64,000 bases of DNA from Bacillus ectoiniformans (GTDB taxonomy: Bacteria; Bacillota; Bacilli; Bacillales; Domibacillaceae). The position numbers and the translations under genes are program-made. Every line of letters begins with the position of its first letter. Within the stretch, counting starts at the first letter, position 1. The notes beneath the pieces are model-generated. The model saw nothing but the letters and a program-made list of their open reading frames with translations, made no database searches and was not told where the DNA came from. Shown one piece after another: positions 7,642 to 18,885 of this stretch. Location: NCBI RefSeq assembly GCF_016908875.1, contig NZ_JAFBES010000013.1, positions 26,772 to 90,771 of the forward strand, given 5' to 3'.

Positions 7642-8844
7642 TTGAAGAATCAGTGGCTTGCTTTTGTCTATGGAACGGTTCATGTAAAGATTAAGGGGTT
7701 AGGCACTGAACGTTTCTTGAACAGGCTTAGCCGGGCGCAGGTACCTGTTTGGGGAGTGAAGCGTCAAGGAGATCATGCGCTGACCTTTACGATTTCTCTA
7801 AATAATCTGCAGGATTTCAGAAGGTGTGCCCGGTCGTTTGAAGGCCGCATATCTCTGACAAAGGGTGAAGGTTTTCCTTTTTTAATGAAAAGGGGCTGGA
7901 GAAGCTCTGGATTCTTAGCTGGCGCTTTATTATTTTTTGCCTTGCTGTTTGTTCTCTCGAATATTGTCTGGCGGATTGATATCCATGGTGCTAGTCCTGA
8001 AAAAGAGTATGAAATTCGCAAAAACCTGAGCGAGATCGGCATACAAAAAGGCAAGATAAAGTTTTCAATGGAAGATCCTGAAACGGTGCAGAAACAGCTG
8101 TTGGATCGAATAGAAGGGATCACTTGGATTGGTGTGAAGCTGAGCGGCAGCACCTACCGCTTTGAAGTAGTCGAAAAGAATATGCCGAAAGTGAAGAAGG
8201 CTACCGGCCCTCAGCACCTTGTGGCGTCTAAGGATGCCGTCATTGTGAAAATGTTTGTTGAAAAAGGCCAAGCGGTAGTGAAAAAAGAACAATTTGTTAG
8301 AAAAGGGCAGCTTCTGGTTACAGGATATATCGGAAACGAAAAGGAATATCAATTTATCGCTTCTAAAGGAAAAGTATTAGGCGAGACTTGGTATAAAACA
8401 GCTGTTGAGCTTCCGGTCAAGACAAGCTTTCATGTATTATCGGGTGACTCAGTAAAGAAACATTATCTAGGCTTCGGCCAATACAAAGTGCCGATTTGGG
8501 GGTTTACCGACCCGGCGTTTAAGCAATATTCAATGGATGAACGTATTCATTCCGTGTCTTTCTTAGGTTTTGACATGCCTATTAGTTATGAAGAAGTCAG
8601 CGTATATGAAAGCGAAATAGCAACGAGGACGTACTCACGCAAAGAAGCTGAATCAGCGGCGCTTGAGTCAGCGAGAAATGATATAAAAACAAAATTGCCT
8701 GAAAAAGCAGTTATTATAGGGGAAAAGGTTTTACAGAGGCATATGGGGAATGATAAAGTTAAGCTAATAGTACATTTCCAGGTGCTTGAGAATATTGCGG
8801 TTGGACAACCAATCATTCAAGGAGACGTAAAGGATGTCAGATGA
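7642..8844 (+). CDS. yqfD: Sporulation protein YqfD
   Basis: The 400-residue protein matches YqfD, a membrane protein made in the mother cell during sporulation. It has a cytosolic N-terminal part of about 90 residues, one membrane segment near residues 92-112 (GFLAGALLFFALLFVLSNIVW), and a large extracytosolic region with beta-rich FtsQ/SpoIIIA-like character (residue WRIDIHG onward). The start is TTG 7642 after GAGGAGGAGG. The length is normal. It shares an operon with yqfC and overlaps phoH by 11 bases, so phoH may be translated from the same mRNA in sporulating cells and from other promoters in growth. Confidence 0.9.
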   Translation: MKNQWLAFVYGTVHVKIKGLGTERFLNRLSRAQVPVWGVKRQGDHALTFTISLNNLQDFRRCARSFEGRISLTKGEGFPFLMKRGWRSSGFLAGALLFFALLFVLSNIVWRIDIHGASPEKEYEIRKNLSEIGIQKGKIKFSMEDPETVQKQLLDRIEGITWIGVKLSGSTYRFEVVEKNMPKVKKATGPQHLVASKDAVIVKMFVEKGQAVVKKEQFVRKGQLLVTGYIGNEKEYQFIASKGKVLGETWYKTAVELPVKTSFHVLSGDSVKKHYLGFGQYKVPIWGFTDPAFKQYSMDERIHSVSFLGFDMPISYEEVSVYESEIATRTYSRKEAESAALESARNDIKTKLPEKAVIIGEKVLQRHMGNDKVKLIVHFQVLENIAVGQPIIQGDVKDVR

Positions 8845-9796
8845 GACAAAAATGACAGAAATTCAGCTAGATGACCCGAATGAAGCTGTATCTTTATTTG
8901 GGGTATCAGACAAAAACTTAACAGTAATTGAAGAAGAATTTAATGTATCAATTATTACCAGAGGAGAAGCCATCCGGATTTCAGGTGAGGAAGAGGCTAT
9001 TCTTCTAGTGAATGAAATCATTCGCAAGCTGCTCTCGATCATTAGAAAAGGCATCAACATCAGTGAACGGGATGTCATCAACGCGGTCCAAATGGCAAAA
9101 CGCGGAACGATTGAATATTTAGATGAATTATACCAGCAGGAGATTACCAAAAATGCGAAAGGCAAATCGATTCGCATTAAGACGCTTGGCCAGCAGGAAT
9201 ATATTACTGCGATTCGCTCGCGTGATCTTGTGTTTGGCATTGGTCCTGCCGGCACAGGAAAAACATATTTAGCAGTTGTTATGGCCGTTCACGCATTGAA
9301 AAATGGACAAGTGAAGCGAATCATTTTAACAAGGCCAGCGGTAGAAGCAGGTGAAAGCCTTGGCTTTTTACCCGGGGATCTAAAAGAAAAGGTCGATCCC
9401 TATTTGCGCCCGCTTTATGATGCGCTGCATGATGTATTAGGAACGGAGCATACTCAGCGTTTAATTGAGCGTGGAACGATTGAAATTGCCCCGCTTGCCT
9501 ATATGAGAGGCCGTACGTTAGACGATGCATTTGTGATCCTCGATGAAGCTCAAAACACGACGAAAGCCCAAATGAAAATGTTTTTAACAAGACTTGGATT
9601 TGGGTCGAAAATGGTGATTACCGGGGACCGTACACAAATAGACTTGCCTCGCGGCGCTCAGTCTGGCTTAGTATCTGCAGAGCATATTTTAAAAGATGTG
9701 GCATCCGTTTCGTTCATCTACCTCGGACAAAGCGATGTAGTAAGGCATCCGCTCGTTGCCAGAATTATTCAAGCCTATGAGGAAAAAGACGAATAA
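8834..9796 (+). CDS. phoH: PhoH-family ATPase
   Basis: The 320-residue protein is PhoH (YbeZ type), a cytosolic P-loop ATPase linked to RNA metabolism and ribosome maturation through its genetic partner YbeY, which lies two genes downstream. An N-terminal KH-like domain (about 1-110) precedes the ATPase core with Walker A GPAGTGKT at 137-144 and Walker B FVILDEAQN near 233, then a sensor TGDRTQID. The length equals the family. The start ATG overlaps yqfD by 11 bases and follows AAGGAGACG. A terminator after the gene separates it from pgpH. Confidence 0.94.
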   Translation: MSDETKMTEIQLDDPNEAVSLFGVSDKNLTVIEEEFNVSIITRGEAIRISGEEEAILLVNEIIRKLLSIIRKGINISERDVINAVQMAKRGTIEYLDELYQQEITKNAKGKSIRIKTLGQQEYITAIRSRDLVFGIGPAGTGKTYLAVVMAVHALKNGQVKRIILTRPAVEAGESLGFLPGDLKEKVDPYLRPLYDALHDVLGTEHTQRLIERGTIEIAPLAYMRGRTLDDAFVILDEAQNTTKAQMKMFLTRLGFGSKMVITGDRTQIDLPRGAQSGLVSAEHILKDVASVSFIYLGQSDVVRHPLVARIIQAYEEKDE

Positions 9797-9813
9797 GCAC
9801 AGCTCGATAACAG

Positions 9814-9849
9814 GCATCAAGGTTGATTAAAGACCTTGGTGCTTTTTTT
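9814..9849 (+). terminator. Intrinsic terminator after phoH
   Basis: GCATCAAGGT (9814-9823) pairs with ACCTTGGTGC (9833-9842) with one G-T pair, followed by seven T. Confidence 0.9.
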
Positions 9850-9953
9850 ATCCACAAAATTGTGAGAAGGAAGTGAACTGGTCAGCCAAGATATGATTTT
9901 TTTCCCAATAACTGTTATCATCATACATATAAGTATAGGTGCAGGAGGGAGTC

Positions 9954-12083
9954 ATGAGCGCACAGCTTAAACGTATTAGCCATTATTTTAAATATCGTTT
10001 GCTTACGGGTGCTTTGTTCTTTTTGCTGGCCGCCGTTTTATTCGGTCTTCTTTACTCGCATGTGAAGCCCGAAGTGTTTAATGTGGAGCTTTTATCAGTG
10101 GCAGACCGCACGATTCGTTCGCCGGTTACCATTGAAGATGAAGTGAGAACTGAGAAAGAAAAAGCACGGGCGGCGGCAGAAATCGAGGATGCCTTTGCTT
10201 ATCGGGAAGAGGCCGCTAATAATCAAGTGCTTTTGATCGATTCGCTATTTGACTTGCTGCGCGAGTCCAATAAAAAGATTCAAAGCGCGTCCGGTGAGAA
10301 ACAGCCCTTGGTTCAAAAAGAATTAGATTCGCTAAAGAAGAAATTAAGCGGAAATGATCCTGTCAGATTTACATCCTTCATTAAAGATGAGGATCTGCTA
10401 GTTTTGCTATTAGCAACGGAAAAGGAAATAGAGCAAGTGAGAAAAGTGGTGACTGGCAGGGTAGAGCTTAGTCTGCAGAAAAGAATTCGTGAAGAGGAAG
10501 TCCCTGGGGTTCAGCAAGAAATCGAGAGATCTATTTTACTCTCAAATCTGTCTGGAAAACTGAATCAAGCCGCTGCTGACATCGGCCGTTACGCAATCGT
10601 CCCCAATGAATTATATGATGAGGAATTAACAAGAACGAGGAAACTAGAAGCGATGGAGAAAGTGGAGCCGGTTAAGATCTTGCAAGGACAAGTCATCGTT
10701 CAAGAAGGTCACCTCGTCGACCGTGAAACATACCGGCAGCTTGAACTGGCAGGTGTGCTGAATAATGAAGCGTCCAAGAGACCGTTATTTGGATTGGCGA
10801 TCTTTATTGCGACGATCGTCATCATGCTGTACTATTATTTCCGTCATTCCACTCACCAGGAAGAAAAGAAGAATGATTATTTGCTGATGACGTTAGTGAT
10901 CTTTATTTTTTCTTTAACCATCATGAAGATTGCTGAAGTTCTTTTAAAAGAAAATAATTCTGAAGTCTTATACATCGTTCCGGCCGCTTTCGCTTCCATG
11001 CTTCTGTGCGTTTTAGTGAACGAGCGCTTAGCTATGCTGATAGCGATTGTTTTATCCGCTTGCGGGAGCATTCTATTTAACGAAGGGGCAAGCAGCACAT
11101 TAAATGTTGAAATGGCGCTGTATATTTTATTTAGCAGTCTTGCGGGCATTCTATTCTTAAAAGGGCAGGGGACGAAACATATTTTGCAGGCGGGGTTATT
11201 CGTCTCACTCGTGAATGTATGTATGGTATTGTTTCTAAAGACAGTCTCCAACGGTCAATTCGCCGAAGAGGAATATATGTATATCAGTCTGTTCGCTTGT
11301 ATTTCTGGTCTTTCATCTGCTGTATTAACGATTGGCGTCCTGCCTTTTTTTGACGCGGGATTTGGCCTGTTGTCATCAGTTAAACTGATTGAACTGTCTA
11401 GCCCTAACCACCCGCTGTTAAGAAAAATGCTAGTAGAAACTCCCGGCACGTATCATCATAGTATTATGGTAGCCAATCTTTCAGAAGCAGCTTGTGAAGC
11501 GATTGGAGCGAATGGTCTGCTAGCAAGAGTCGGGTGCTATTATCACGATGTCGGGAAAATGAAGCATCCGCAGTTTTTTATTGAAAATCAAATGAATGGT
11601 CGAAATCCGCATGACGACCTGCCGCCTGAAGTGAGTAAAGATATTATTATTTCTCATGTAAAGGATGGTGTCGATATTCTGATCAAACACGAGCTTCCTA
11701 AAGAGATCATTGATATTGCCAAGCAGCATCACGGAACTACATTAATGAAGTATTTTTACTTTAATGCTAAAAAAACAAGCGATGAAGTGGTAGAATCAGA
11801 ATACCGCTATTCGGGACCGAAGCCGCAGACAAGAGAAATAGCGGTCATAAATATTGCGGACAGTGTAGAAGCGGCCGTTCGGTCAATGAAGCAGCCAACT
11901 AAACAAGCGATTGAGAACTTGATCGAGCAAATCGTTCAAGACAGGCTAAATGATGGACAATTTAATGAGTGTGATATTACATTAAAAGAACTGCAAATAG
12001 TTAAACGAACATTAGCCGAATCACTAAATGGTATTTTTCATTCCAGAATTGAATACCCGGAGTTTAATAAAAAGGCGAAGTAA
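9954..12083 (+). CDS. pgpH: Cyclic-di-AMP phosphodiesterase PgpH (7TM-HD family)
   Basis: PgpH hydrolyses c-di-AMP to pApA at the membrane, controlling potassium and cell-wall homeostasis. The 709-residue chain has one N-terminal membrane helix, a long extracellular 7TMR-HDED domain (about 40-270), seven membrane helices (about 280-480) and a cytosolic HD domain: H501/H502 in YHHSIMVAN and the HD pair H531-D532 in YYHDVGKMKHPQFF. The length fits B. subtilis YqfF. The start is ATG 9954, directly after GGAGGGA; an in-frame GTG at 9939 precedes that ribosome site and is rejected. ybeY follows after 18 bases. Confidence 0.95.
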   Translation: MSAQLKRISHYFKYRLLTGALFFLLAAVLFGLLYSHVKPEVFNVELLSVADRTIRSPVTIEDEVRTEKEKARAAAEIEDAFAYREEAANNQVLLIDSLFDLLRESNKKIQSASGEKQPLVQKELDSLKKKLSGNDPVRFTSFIKDEDLLVLLLATEKEIEQVRKVVTGRVELSLQKRIREEEVPGVQQEIERSILLSNLSGKLNQAAADIGRYAIVPNELYDEELTRTRKLEAMEKVEPVKILQGQVIVQEGHLVDRETYRQLELAGVLNNEASKRPLFGLAIFIATIVIMLYYYFRHSTHQEEKKNDYLLMTLVIFIFSLTIMKIAEVLLKENNSEVLYIVPAAFASMLLCVLVNERLAMLIAIVLSACGSILFNEGASSTLNVEMALYILFSSLAGILFLKGQGTKHILQAGLFVSLVNVCMVLFLKTVSNGQFAEEEYMYISLFACISGLSSAVLTIGVLPFFDAGFGLLSSVKLIELSSPNHPLLRKMLVETPGTYHHSIMVANLSEAACEAIGANGLLARVGCYYHDVGKMKHPQFFIENQMNGRNPHDDLPPEVSKDIIISHVKDGVDILIKHELPKEIIDIAKQHHGTTLMKYFYFNAKKTSDEVVESEYRYSGPKPQTREIAVINIADSVEAAVRSMKQPTKQAIENLIEQIVQDRLNDGQFNECDITLKELQIVKRTLAESLNGIFHSRIEYPEFNKKAK

Positions 12084-12101
12084 AGAATAGGAGGAACTAG
12101 A

Positions 12102-12572
12102 GTGCCGCTTATGATCGATATGACCGATGAAACCGATGAACTAACACCAGAAGCCTTTCAGCTAGTGGAAGAATTGCTGAATTTAACGGTCAAAAAAGAA
12201 GGCAAAGACGAGGACAGTGAAGTGTCTGTCACGTTCGTTACGAATGATCGTATTCAAGAAATTAATCACGAATACAGGGATAAAAATCAACCGACAGATG
12301 TGATTTCGTTTGCTCTTGAAGAGATGGGGGAAGATGAAATTAAAATCACTGGAGTGGATATGCCTGCCGTTTTAGGTGATATTATTATTTCTGTTCCTAG
12401 AGCCAGAGAGCAAGCAGAGGAGTATGGACATAGCTTTGAACGTGAATTAGGGTTTTTAGCTGTCCATGGCATGCTCCATTTGTTTGGCTATGACCACATG
12501 ACAGAAGAAGAAGAGCAGGTCATGTTCACAAAGCAGAAGGAAATTTTAAATGAGTATGGGCTTGAAAGATAA
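12102..12572 (+). CDS. ybeY: Endoribonuclease / rRNA maturation factor YbeY
   Basis: YbeY is a zinc-dependent single-strand endoribonuclease acting in 16S rRNA 3'-end maturation and ribosome quality control. The 156-residue protein carries the zinc motif HGMLHLFGYDH near the C-terminus and RDKNQPTDVISFA, both diagnostic. The start is GTG 12102 after AGGAGG; an ATG three codons later is possible. The next gene, dgkA, overlaps its 3' end by 23 bases, and era is three genes on, a conserved ribosome-biogenesis grouping with phoH. Confidence 0.95.
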   Translation: MPLMIDMTDETDELTPEAFQLVEELLNLTVKKEGKDEDSEVSVTFVTNDRIQEINHEYRDKNQPTDVISFALEEMGEDEIKITGVDMPAVLGDIIISVPRAREQAEEYGHSFERELGFLAVHGMLHLFGYDHMTEEEEQVMFTKQKEILNEYGLER

Positions 12573-12948
12573 ACATGCGTTTGATGTGAAGCGGCTGAGG
12601 CGGTCGATCGGATATGCTTCGGAAGGAATTCGCCTTGCTTTTTCGGAACCGAATTTCCGTTTTCATTGTGTGTTTGCTGCAGCAGTCGTCATGGCGGGCT
12701 TTTTTCTTTCCATTGCTCGTTGGGAGTGGATTGTGGTATGTATGCTCATTGCGGGTATGCTGGCACTTGAAATGATCAATACAGCTATTGAAAAGACCAT
12801 TGATCTAATGACCGGTCACTATCATCCGCTGGCAAAGGCTGCGAAGGATTTGTCCGCGGGTGCGGTTCTCCTTTATGCGTGTCTTTCCGTCATCATCGGT
12901 TTTTTAATATTCGGGCCGAAAATAATAGACCTATTTTATAAAAGTTAG
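12550..12948 (+). CDS. dgkA: Diacylglycerol kinase family protein, probably undecaprenol kinase
   Basis: A small three-helix membrane kinase of 132 residues. In Bacillus this enzyme phosphorylates undecaprenol to feed the lipid carrier pool for cell-wall synthesis. Sequence shows the cytosolic N-terminal helix, RFHCVFAAAVVMAGFFL (helix 1), WIVVCMLIAGMLALEMINTAIE (helix 2 with the catalytic ALEMINTAIE motif) and AGAVLLYACLSVIIGFLIFG (helix 3). ATG 12550 is taken because AGAAGG lies upstream; ATG 12556 is an alternative. The 23-base overlap with ybeY suggests coupled translation. Confidence 0.9.
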   Translation: MSMGLKDKHAFDVKRLRRSIGYASEGIRLAFSEPNFRFHCVFAAAVVMAGFFLSIARWEWIVVCMLIAGMLALEMINTAIEKTIDLMTGHYHPLAKAAKDLSAGAVLLYACLSVIIGFLIFGPKIIDLFYKS

Positions 12949-13013
12949 ATTTTTCAGAATTTTTCCCGTAAAAGGATTACAAATTTCATTTTTTGTATTA
13001 AAATATATAGTGA

Positions 13014-14334
<1,321 letters not shown>

Positions 14335-14435
14335 AAATTATACTAGAAATTTTTGCTCCTCATAAACAGTCAGTTTAAGGTGAAGCTATTATGGAAGCCA
14401 TCTGCCGTTAAAAATATGAAAGGTGGGAATTGAAC

Positions 14436-14591
14436 ATGTTGGATTTTACTTGGAAAGTTTTTTCTGAAACAGGCAGTGTTGAAGTGTACCTACTGTATCG
14501 GGATATTAAAAATGACAACTCCGTCTCCCCATTCGAACAAGAGCATGAGATGGCTGAACTTGACTTCCCAACAACTGGCATCCCGAATTGA
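14436..14591 (+). CDS. yqzL: YqzL-family small protein
   Basis: A 51-residue frame between era and recO, the standard site of yqzL. It begins MLDFTWKVFSETGSVEVYLLY, typical of this family of about 47 residues, and ends in an acidic tail. The ATG at 14436 follows AAGGTGGGA. No membrane segment or motif is visible and the function is unknown. It is 24 bases before recO and probably cotranscribed with it. Confidence 0.85.
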   Translation: MLDFTWKVFSETGSVEVYLLYRDIKNDNSVSPFEQEHEMAELDFPTTGIPN

Positions 14592-14615
14592 GGAGTATAG
14601 AAGGGCGGCCTTCTT

Positions 14616-15389
14616 GTGCTTCAAAAATGTGAAGGTATTGTAATTCGAACAGCCAACTACGGCGAAACAAATAAAATAGTTACGATGTTTACGAAGGAAA
14701 AAGGAAAGATTGCTGTCATGGCAAGAGGCGCAAAAAAACCGAACAGCCGTCTTTCCTCTATTACTCAGCCTTTTACACATGGTTACTTTCTTATTCAGTC
14801 GGGAAGCGGCCTCGGAACTCTGCAACAGGGTGAAATGGTCTCTTCTATGCGCCATATCAGAGAAGATTTAATCGTGACCTCCTACGCCGCATATATTGTG
14901 GAACTGTTAGATAAAAGTACCGAGGAGAAAGAAGCTTATCCTTCTCTGTTTCACTTTTTACAGCAGACTCTCCATTACTTAAATGAAGGTTATGATGCGG
15001 AAATATTAACAAACATTTTTGAGATGAAGATGCTTCATTTAATTGGTCTGCGCCCTGAATTGAGCTGTTGCGTCAATTGCGGCAGCAAAGAGGGGCGTTT
15101 TGCTTTTTCCATTCGGGAAAATGGTTTGCTGTGCCATCGCTGTTTTGAGATGGATCCTTATATGCTTCCGTTATCACAATCAGCCATCAAACTGCTTCGC
15201 TTATTCTATTTCTTTGATCTGGACAGGCTGGGAAACATTACGGTCAAACCGGAAACAAAAAAGGAATTGCGAGCGGCGATTCATATGTATTATGATGAAT
15301 ATTCGGGATTGTATTTAAAATCGAGGCGCTTTTTGGAGCAAATGGAAAAAATTCAAGGTATTTTTGAAAAACCGAAAGAAGAAGATTGA
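14616..15389 (+). CDS. recO: DNA repair protein RecO
   Basis: RecO works with RecF and RecR to load RecA on SSB-coated single-stranded DNA. The 257-residue chain has an N-terminal OB fold ([21 protein letters not shown]), a helical middle part and a zinc-binding site with C-x2-C pairs (SCCVNCG and LCHRC). The length is normal. The start is GTG 14616 after GAAGGGCGG. The -35 box of the glyQS T-box transcript overlaps the last codons of recO. Confidence 0.95.
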   Translation: MLQKCEGIVIRTANYGETNKIVTMFTKEKGKIAVMARGAKKPNSRLSSITQPFTHGYFLIQSGSGLGTLQQGEMVSSMRHIREDLIVTSYAAYIVELLDKSTEEKEAYPSLFHFLQQTLHYLNEGYDAEILTNIFEMKMLHLIGLRPELSCCVNCGSKEGRFAFSIRENGLLCHRCFEMDPYMLPLSQSAIKLLRLFYFFDLDRLGNITVKPETKKELRAAIHMYYDEYSGLYLKSRRFLEQMEKIQGIFEKPKEED

Positions 15390-15414
15390 CAAAACAGCTT
15401 TTTTCGATTAAGTT
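15386..15414 (+). promoter_or_regulatory. Promoter of the glyQS leader
   Basis: A perfect TTGACA (15386-15391) lies across the recO stop; 17 bases later TAAGTT is a weak -10. The T-box leader starts soon after, which supports the assignment. Confidence 0.65.
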
Positions 15415-15441
15415 TTTTACATACTTAAAAACGAATAGTAA

Positions 15442-15657
15442 AGACCGCAGTGAAGGAAAGGAAGTAATTGATTTCCTCTTTTTAAGCGAATCCGGGATGG
15501 TGAAAGCCGGATAAAGAGCATCAACGAAAGGCAGTCTGGAGCGGCAGCAAGAAAAGAGGCGAATGGCAGATTTCTGCTATTGGCAATTAGGGTGGAACCG
15601 CGGGTTAACTCTCGTCCCTATGTACGAACGATCGTGCATAGAGACGGGAGTTTTTTG
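15442..15657 (+). promoter_or_regulatory. Glycyl T-box riboswitch controlling glyQS
   Basis: The leader senses uncharged glycyl-tRNA. The T-box motif AGGGTGGAACCGCG is at 15589-15602. Stem I is closed by AGAC (15442-15445) with GTCT (15534-15537) and has the distal GGATGGTGAAAGCCGG element. The specifier is read as GGC (glycine) at 15530-15532, just 5' of the closing strand. A terminator follows: arms from 15607 pair with CATAGAGACGGGAGTT and end in six T at 15651-15656; the alternative antiterminator uses the T-box bases. Downstream genes encode both glycyl-tRNA synthetase subunits, which agrees with the specifier. Confidence 0.95.
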
Positions 15658-15738
15658 TTTGTCTCCGCACGAAAAAACAACGCAATTTCACTTTGTTAAT
15701 TAGGTGCATAGCGCCAATACATGAAAAGGGGCAAAGCA

Positions 15739-16629
15739 ATGAATATTCAAGACATGATTGTTACGCTGCAAAAGCATTGGTCAGATCATGGCTGTATTTT
15801 AATGCAGGCATATGATGTAGAAAAAGGGGCAGGAACGATGAGTCCTTATACGTTCTTGCGCGCGATTGGTCCAGAGCCTTGGAATGTGGCGTATGTTGAA
15901 CCAAGCCGCCGTCCAGCCGATGGGCGTTACGGAGAAAACCCGAACCGTTTGTATCAGCACCATCAGTTCCAGGTCATCATGAAACCTTCTCCTGACAACA
16001 TTCAGGAAATGTATTTAGATTCTTTAAAAGCTTTAGGTATTGACCCATTAGAGCATGATATCCGGTTTGTTGAAGATAACTGGGAAAATCCTTCTCTTGG
16101 CTGTGCGGGTCTTGGCTGGGAAGTTTGGCTAGATGGTATGGAAATCACGCAATTTACGTATTTTCAGCAAGTAGGCGGTTTGGAATGCAAGCCGGTATCT
16201 GTTGAAATTACATATGGTATTGAGCGGTTAGCGTCTTATATTCAAGAAAAGGAAAATGTGTTTGATTTAGAGTGGACAAACGGGTTCACAGTGAGAGATA
16301 TTTTCTATCAGCCTGAATTTGAACATTCGAAATATACATTTGAAACATCGGATGCGGACATGCTGTTTAATTTATTTGCCATTTATGAGAAAGAAGCGAA
16401 ACGTCAAATGGATGAAGGGCTTGTACACCCTGCCTATGACTATGTTTTAAAATGTTCCCACGTGTTTAACGTGCTCGATGCTAAAGGAGCAATTTCAGTA
16501 ACGGAAAGAACGGCTTACCTTGGCCGCATGAGAAACCTCGCCAGACAAATAGCGAAAACATTTTATGATGAGCGAGAAAAGTTAGGGTTCCCAATTTTGC
16601 AAAGGGAAGGAGAGCAGGGTCATGAATAA
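15739..16629 (+). CDS. glyQ: Glycyl-tRNA synthetase alpha subunit
   Basis: GlyQ is the catalytic class II subunit of the alpha2-beta2 glycyl-tRNA synthetase that charges tRNA-Gly. The 296-residue protein starts [14 protein letters not shown] and carries [32 protein letters not shown], the strongly conserved active-site block. The start ATG 15739 is preceded by AAAAGGGG; an in-frame ATG at 15721 precedes that site and is not used. It is controlled by the T-box upstream and overlaps glyS by 8 bases. Confidence 0.97.
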   Translation: MNIQDMIVTLQKHWSDHGCILMQAYDVEKGAGTMSPYTFLRAIGPEPWNVAYVEPSRRPADGRYGENPNRLYQHHQFQVIMKPSPDNIQEMYLDSLKALGIDPLEHDIRFVEDNWENPSLGCAGLGWEVWLDGMEITQFTYFQQVGGLECKPVSVEITYGIERLASYIQEKENVFDLEWTNGFTVRDIFYQPEFEHSKYTFETSDADMLFNLFAIYEKEAKRQMDEGLVHPAYDYVLKCSHVFNVLDAKGAISVTERTAYLGRMRNLARQIAKTFYDEREKLGFPILQREGEQGHE

Positions 16630-18694
16630 GAGAGATTTATTAATTGAAATCGGATTGGAAGAAATGCCGGCACGTTTTGTCACTGAATCCATGAATCAGC
16701 TTGGCCGCCGTGTAGAGGAATTTTTAAATGAATTGAAGATTACGTTTGGTCAAGTCGATGTTTACTCGACGCCTCGCCGTTTAGCAGTAATGGTGAAAGC
16801 TGTGGCAGAAGCGCAGGAAGACATTGAGGAAGAAGCAAAAGGACCGGCCAAAAAGATCGCGAAAACAGAGGATGGAGAATGGTCAAAAGCCGCAGCTGGG
16901 TTTGCTCGCGGACAAGGCATGACAGTGGATGACATATTCTTTAAAGAAATTAAAGGCATTGAATATGCGTTTGTCAATAAATTCATTAAAGGGCAGGCAA
17001 CTAAAGATCTTTTGCCTAAGCTTGAGCAAGTGATCTCTAGTATGACATTTGGAAAAAATATGCGCTGGGCGAGCAATGAATTCCGATATGTCCGTCCAAT
17101 AAAATGGATGGTGGCACTATTCGGCAGCGAAGTGATTCCTTTTGAAATTACAAATGTGGCCACAGGCAAAACAACGCTTGGCCATCGTTTCTTAGGAGAA
17201 CAAGCTGAAATTACTGAACCAGCTGGGTACGTCGAGACACTTTCAGGTCAAAAGGTCATTGCAGATCCCAATGAAAGAAAAGAAATGATCAGAAAACAAT
17301 TAAAAGATATTGAAGCGAAAGAAAATTGGGTCATTCCAGTTGATGAAGGCTTGCTTGAAGAAGTCAATAATTTAGTGGAATATCCTACGGCTCTATCAGG
17401 ATCGTTTAACGAAGAGTTTCTTGAGCTTCCGGATGAAGTATTAATCACATCAATGAAAGAACACCAGCGCTATTTCCCGGTGAAGAATCAAGCAGGAGAG
17501 CTGCTTCCTTACTTCGTCACTGTTCGAAATGGGGATTCACATTCACTTGACAAAGTGGCAAAAGGAAATGAAAAAGTTCTTCGCGCACGATTAGCTGATG
17601 CAGACTTCTTCTATAAAGAAGATCAAAAAACAGCTATCGCAGCTTTTGTGAAGAAGCTTTCGACCATTGTCTATCATGAGAAAATCGGAACCTTATCCGA
17701 AAAGATCAGCCGAATTCAAAGAATCTCATCTAAATTAGCTGACATGGTTGGCACAGACGAAAAAACGAAACAGCAAGTGAACCGGGCGGCTGAAATTTGT
17801 AAATTTGATCTAGTTACCCACATGGTATATGAATTCCCTGAATTGCAAGGTGTCATGGGCGAGAAGTATGCGATCCAAAAAGGCGAAGACAAAGAAGTGG
17901 CAGAAGCGATTAACCAGCATTACCAGCCTCGCCATGCCGATGATGCGGCACCAGAGCATATAACGGGAGCTTTAGTGAGCATAGCAGACAAGCTAGATAC
18001 GATCATCTCATGTTTCGCCGTGGATATTATTCCAACAGGTTCTCAAGATCCTTATGCCTTGCGAAGACAAACGGCCGGCATTGTGCAAACACTGATCCAG
18101 CATGGCTGGGTTCTTGAACTTGAAGACATTTTGGCAGCTGCAGTGAATATAGTAAAAGCGGATGAAATCGGAGAGAAACAGCCAGAAGTTCTGCTTGATG
18201 AGCTGCTTTCATTCTTTAAGTTAAGAATTAAATACAGTATGCAGGAAAAAGAGATCAGCCATGATGTGATCGATGCCGTTTTAGAAGGGGCTGTTGGATC
18301 ATTGCCTTCACTATTTGAAAGAGCTGCTGTTATCATGAATCATAAAAATGATGCAGAGTTTAAAAGTGATATGGAAGCATTGAGCCGCGTTCTGAACATA
18401 GCGAAAAAAGCGGATAAAAACACGGAAGTAAACACAGAGCTGTTTGCTAACGAGCAAGAAAACGTTCTATTCAATGAGTATATTCGTATACAAGAAGCGC
18501 TAAAGAGTGCGGAAAGTATCGAAGACCGGTACCAATTATTAGTCAGCGTCAAGCCGGCGATTGATGACTACTTTGAACATACGATGATCATGTCTGATGA
18601 TGAAAACATCAAAACCAACCGCTTAAGCCAAATGAGTAAATTGGCGAATCTGATCCTTGATTTTGCTCACTTTAATTCAATTTTAGTCAAATAA
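16622..18694 (+). CDS. glyS: Glycyl-tRNA synthetase beta subunit
   Basis: GlyS is the beta subunit that holds the tRNA-binding and accessory domains. The 690-residue chain begins [17 protein letters not shown], contains STPRRLAV and the HD-like [13 protein letters not shown] region, and ends with an anticodon-binding DALR-like domain ([14 protein letters not shown]...). It is about ten residues longer than the B. subtilis protein. The start overlaps glyQ by 8 bases, giving coupled translation of the two subunits. Confidence 0.97.
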   Translation: MNKRDLLIEIGLEEMPARFVTESMNQLGRRVEEFLNELKITFGQVDVYSTPRRLAVMVKAVAEAQEDIEEEAKGPAKKIAKTEDGEWSKAAAGFARGQGMTVDDIFFKEIKGIEYAFVNKFIKGQATKDLLPKLEQVISSMTFGKNMRWASNEFRYVRPIKWMVALFGSEVIPFEITNVATGKTTLGHRFLGEQAEITEPAGYVETLSGQKVIADPNERKEMIRKQLKDIEAKENWVIPVDEGLLEEVNNLVEYPTALSGSFNEEFLELPDEVLITSMKEHQRYFPVKNQAGELLPYFVTVRNGDSHSLDKVAKGNEKVLRARLADADFFYKEDQKTAIAAFVKKLSTIVYHEKIGTLSEKISRIQRISSKLADMVGTDEKTKQQVNRAAEICKFDLVTHMVYEFPELQGVMGEKYAIQKGEDKEVAEAINQHYQPRHADDAAPEHITGALVSIADKLDTIISCFAVDIIPTGSQDPYALRRQTAGIVQTLIQHGWVLELEDILAAAVNIVKADEIGEKQPEVLLDELLSFFKLRIKYSMQEKEISHDVIDAVLEGAVGSLPSLFERAAVIMNHKNDAEFKSDMEALSRVLNIAKKADKNTEVNTELFANEQENVLFNEYIRIQEALKSAESIEDRYQLLVSVKPAIDDYFEHTMIMSDDENIKTNRLSQMSKLANLILDFAHFNSILVK

Positions 18695-18741
18695 TAAGCA
18701 AAAACTTTGCATAGATGAACCATCTCTCATACACTTAGAAG

Positions 18742-18766
18742 AGTCTGCCTGCCTGGGCAGACTTTT
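18742..18766 (+). terminator. Probable terminator after glyQS
   Basis: AGTCTGCC (18742-18749) pairs with GGCAGACT (18756-18763) around TGCCTG; the following T run is short (TTTT), so strength is moderate. Confidence 0.65.
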
Positions 18767-18885
18767 CCTCACGCCCAAAAGAGATAGATATGTTTTTCGT
18801 TCGTAGGAAACTTTTCTTTTCATTTATGATAAATAGTATATAATATTTATTATATGGTATAACACATTTGAGCGTGAATTAGGTG

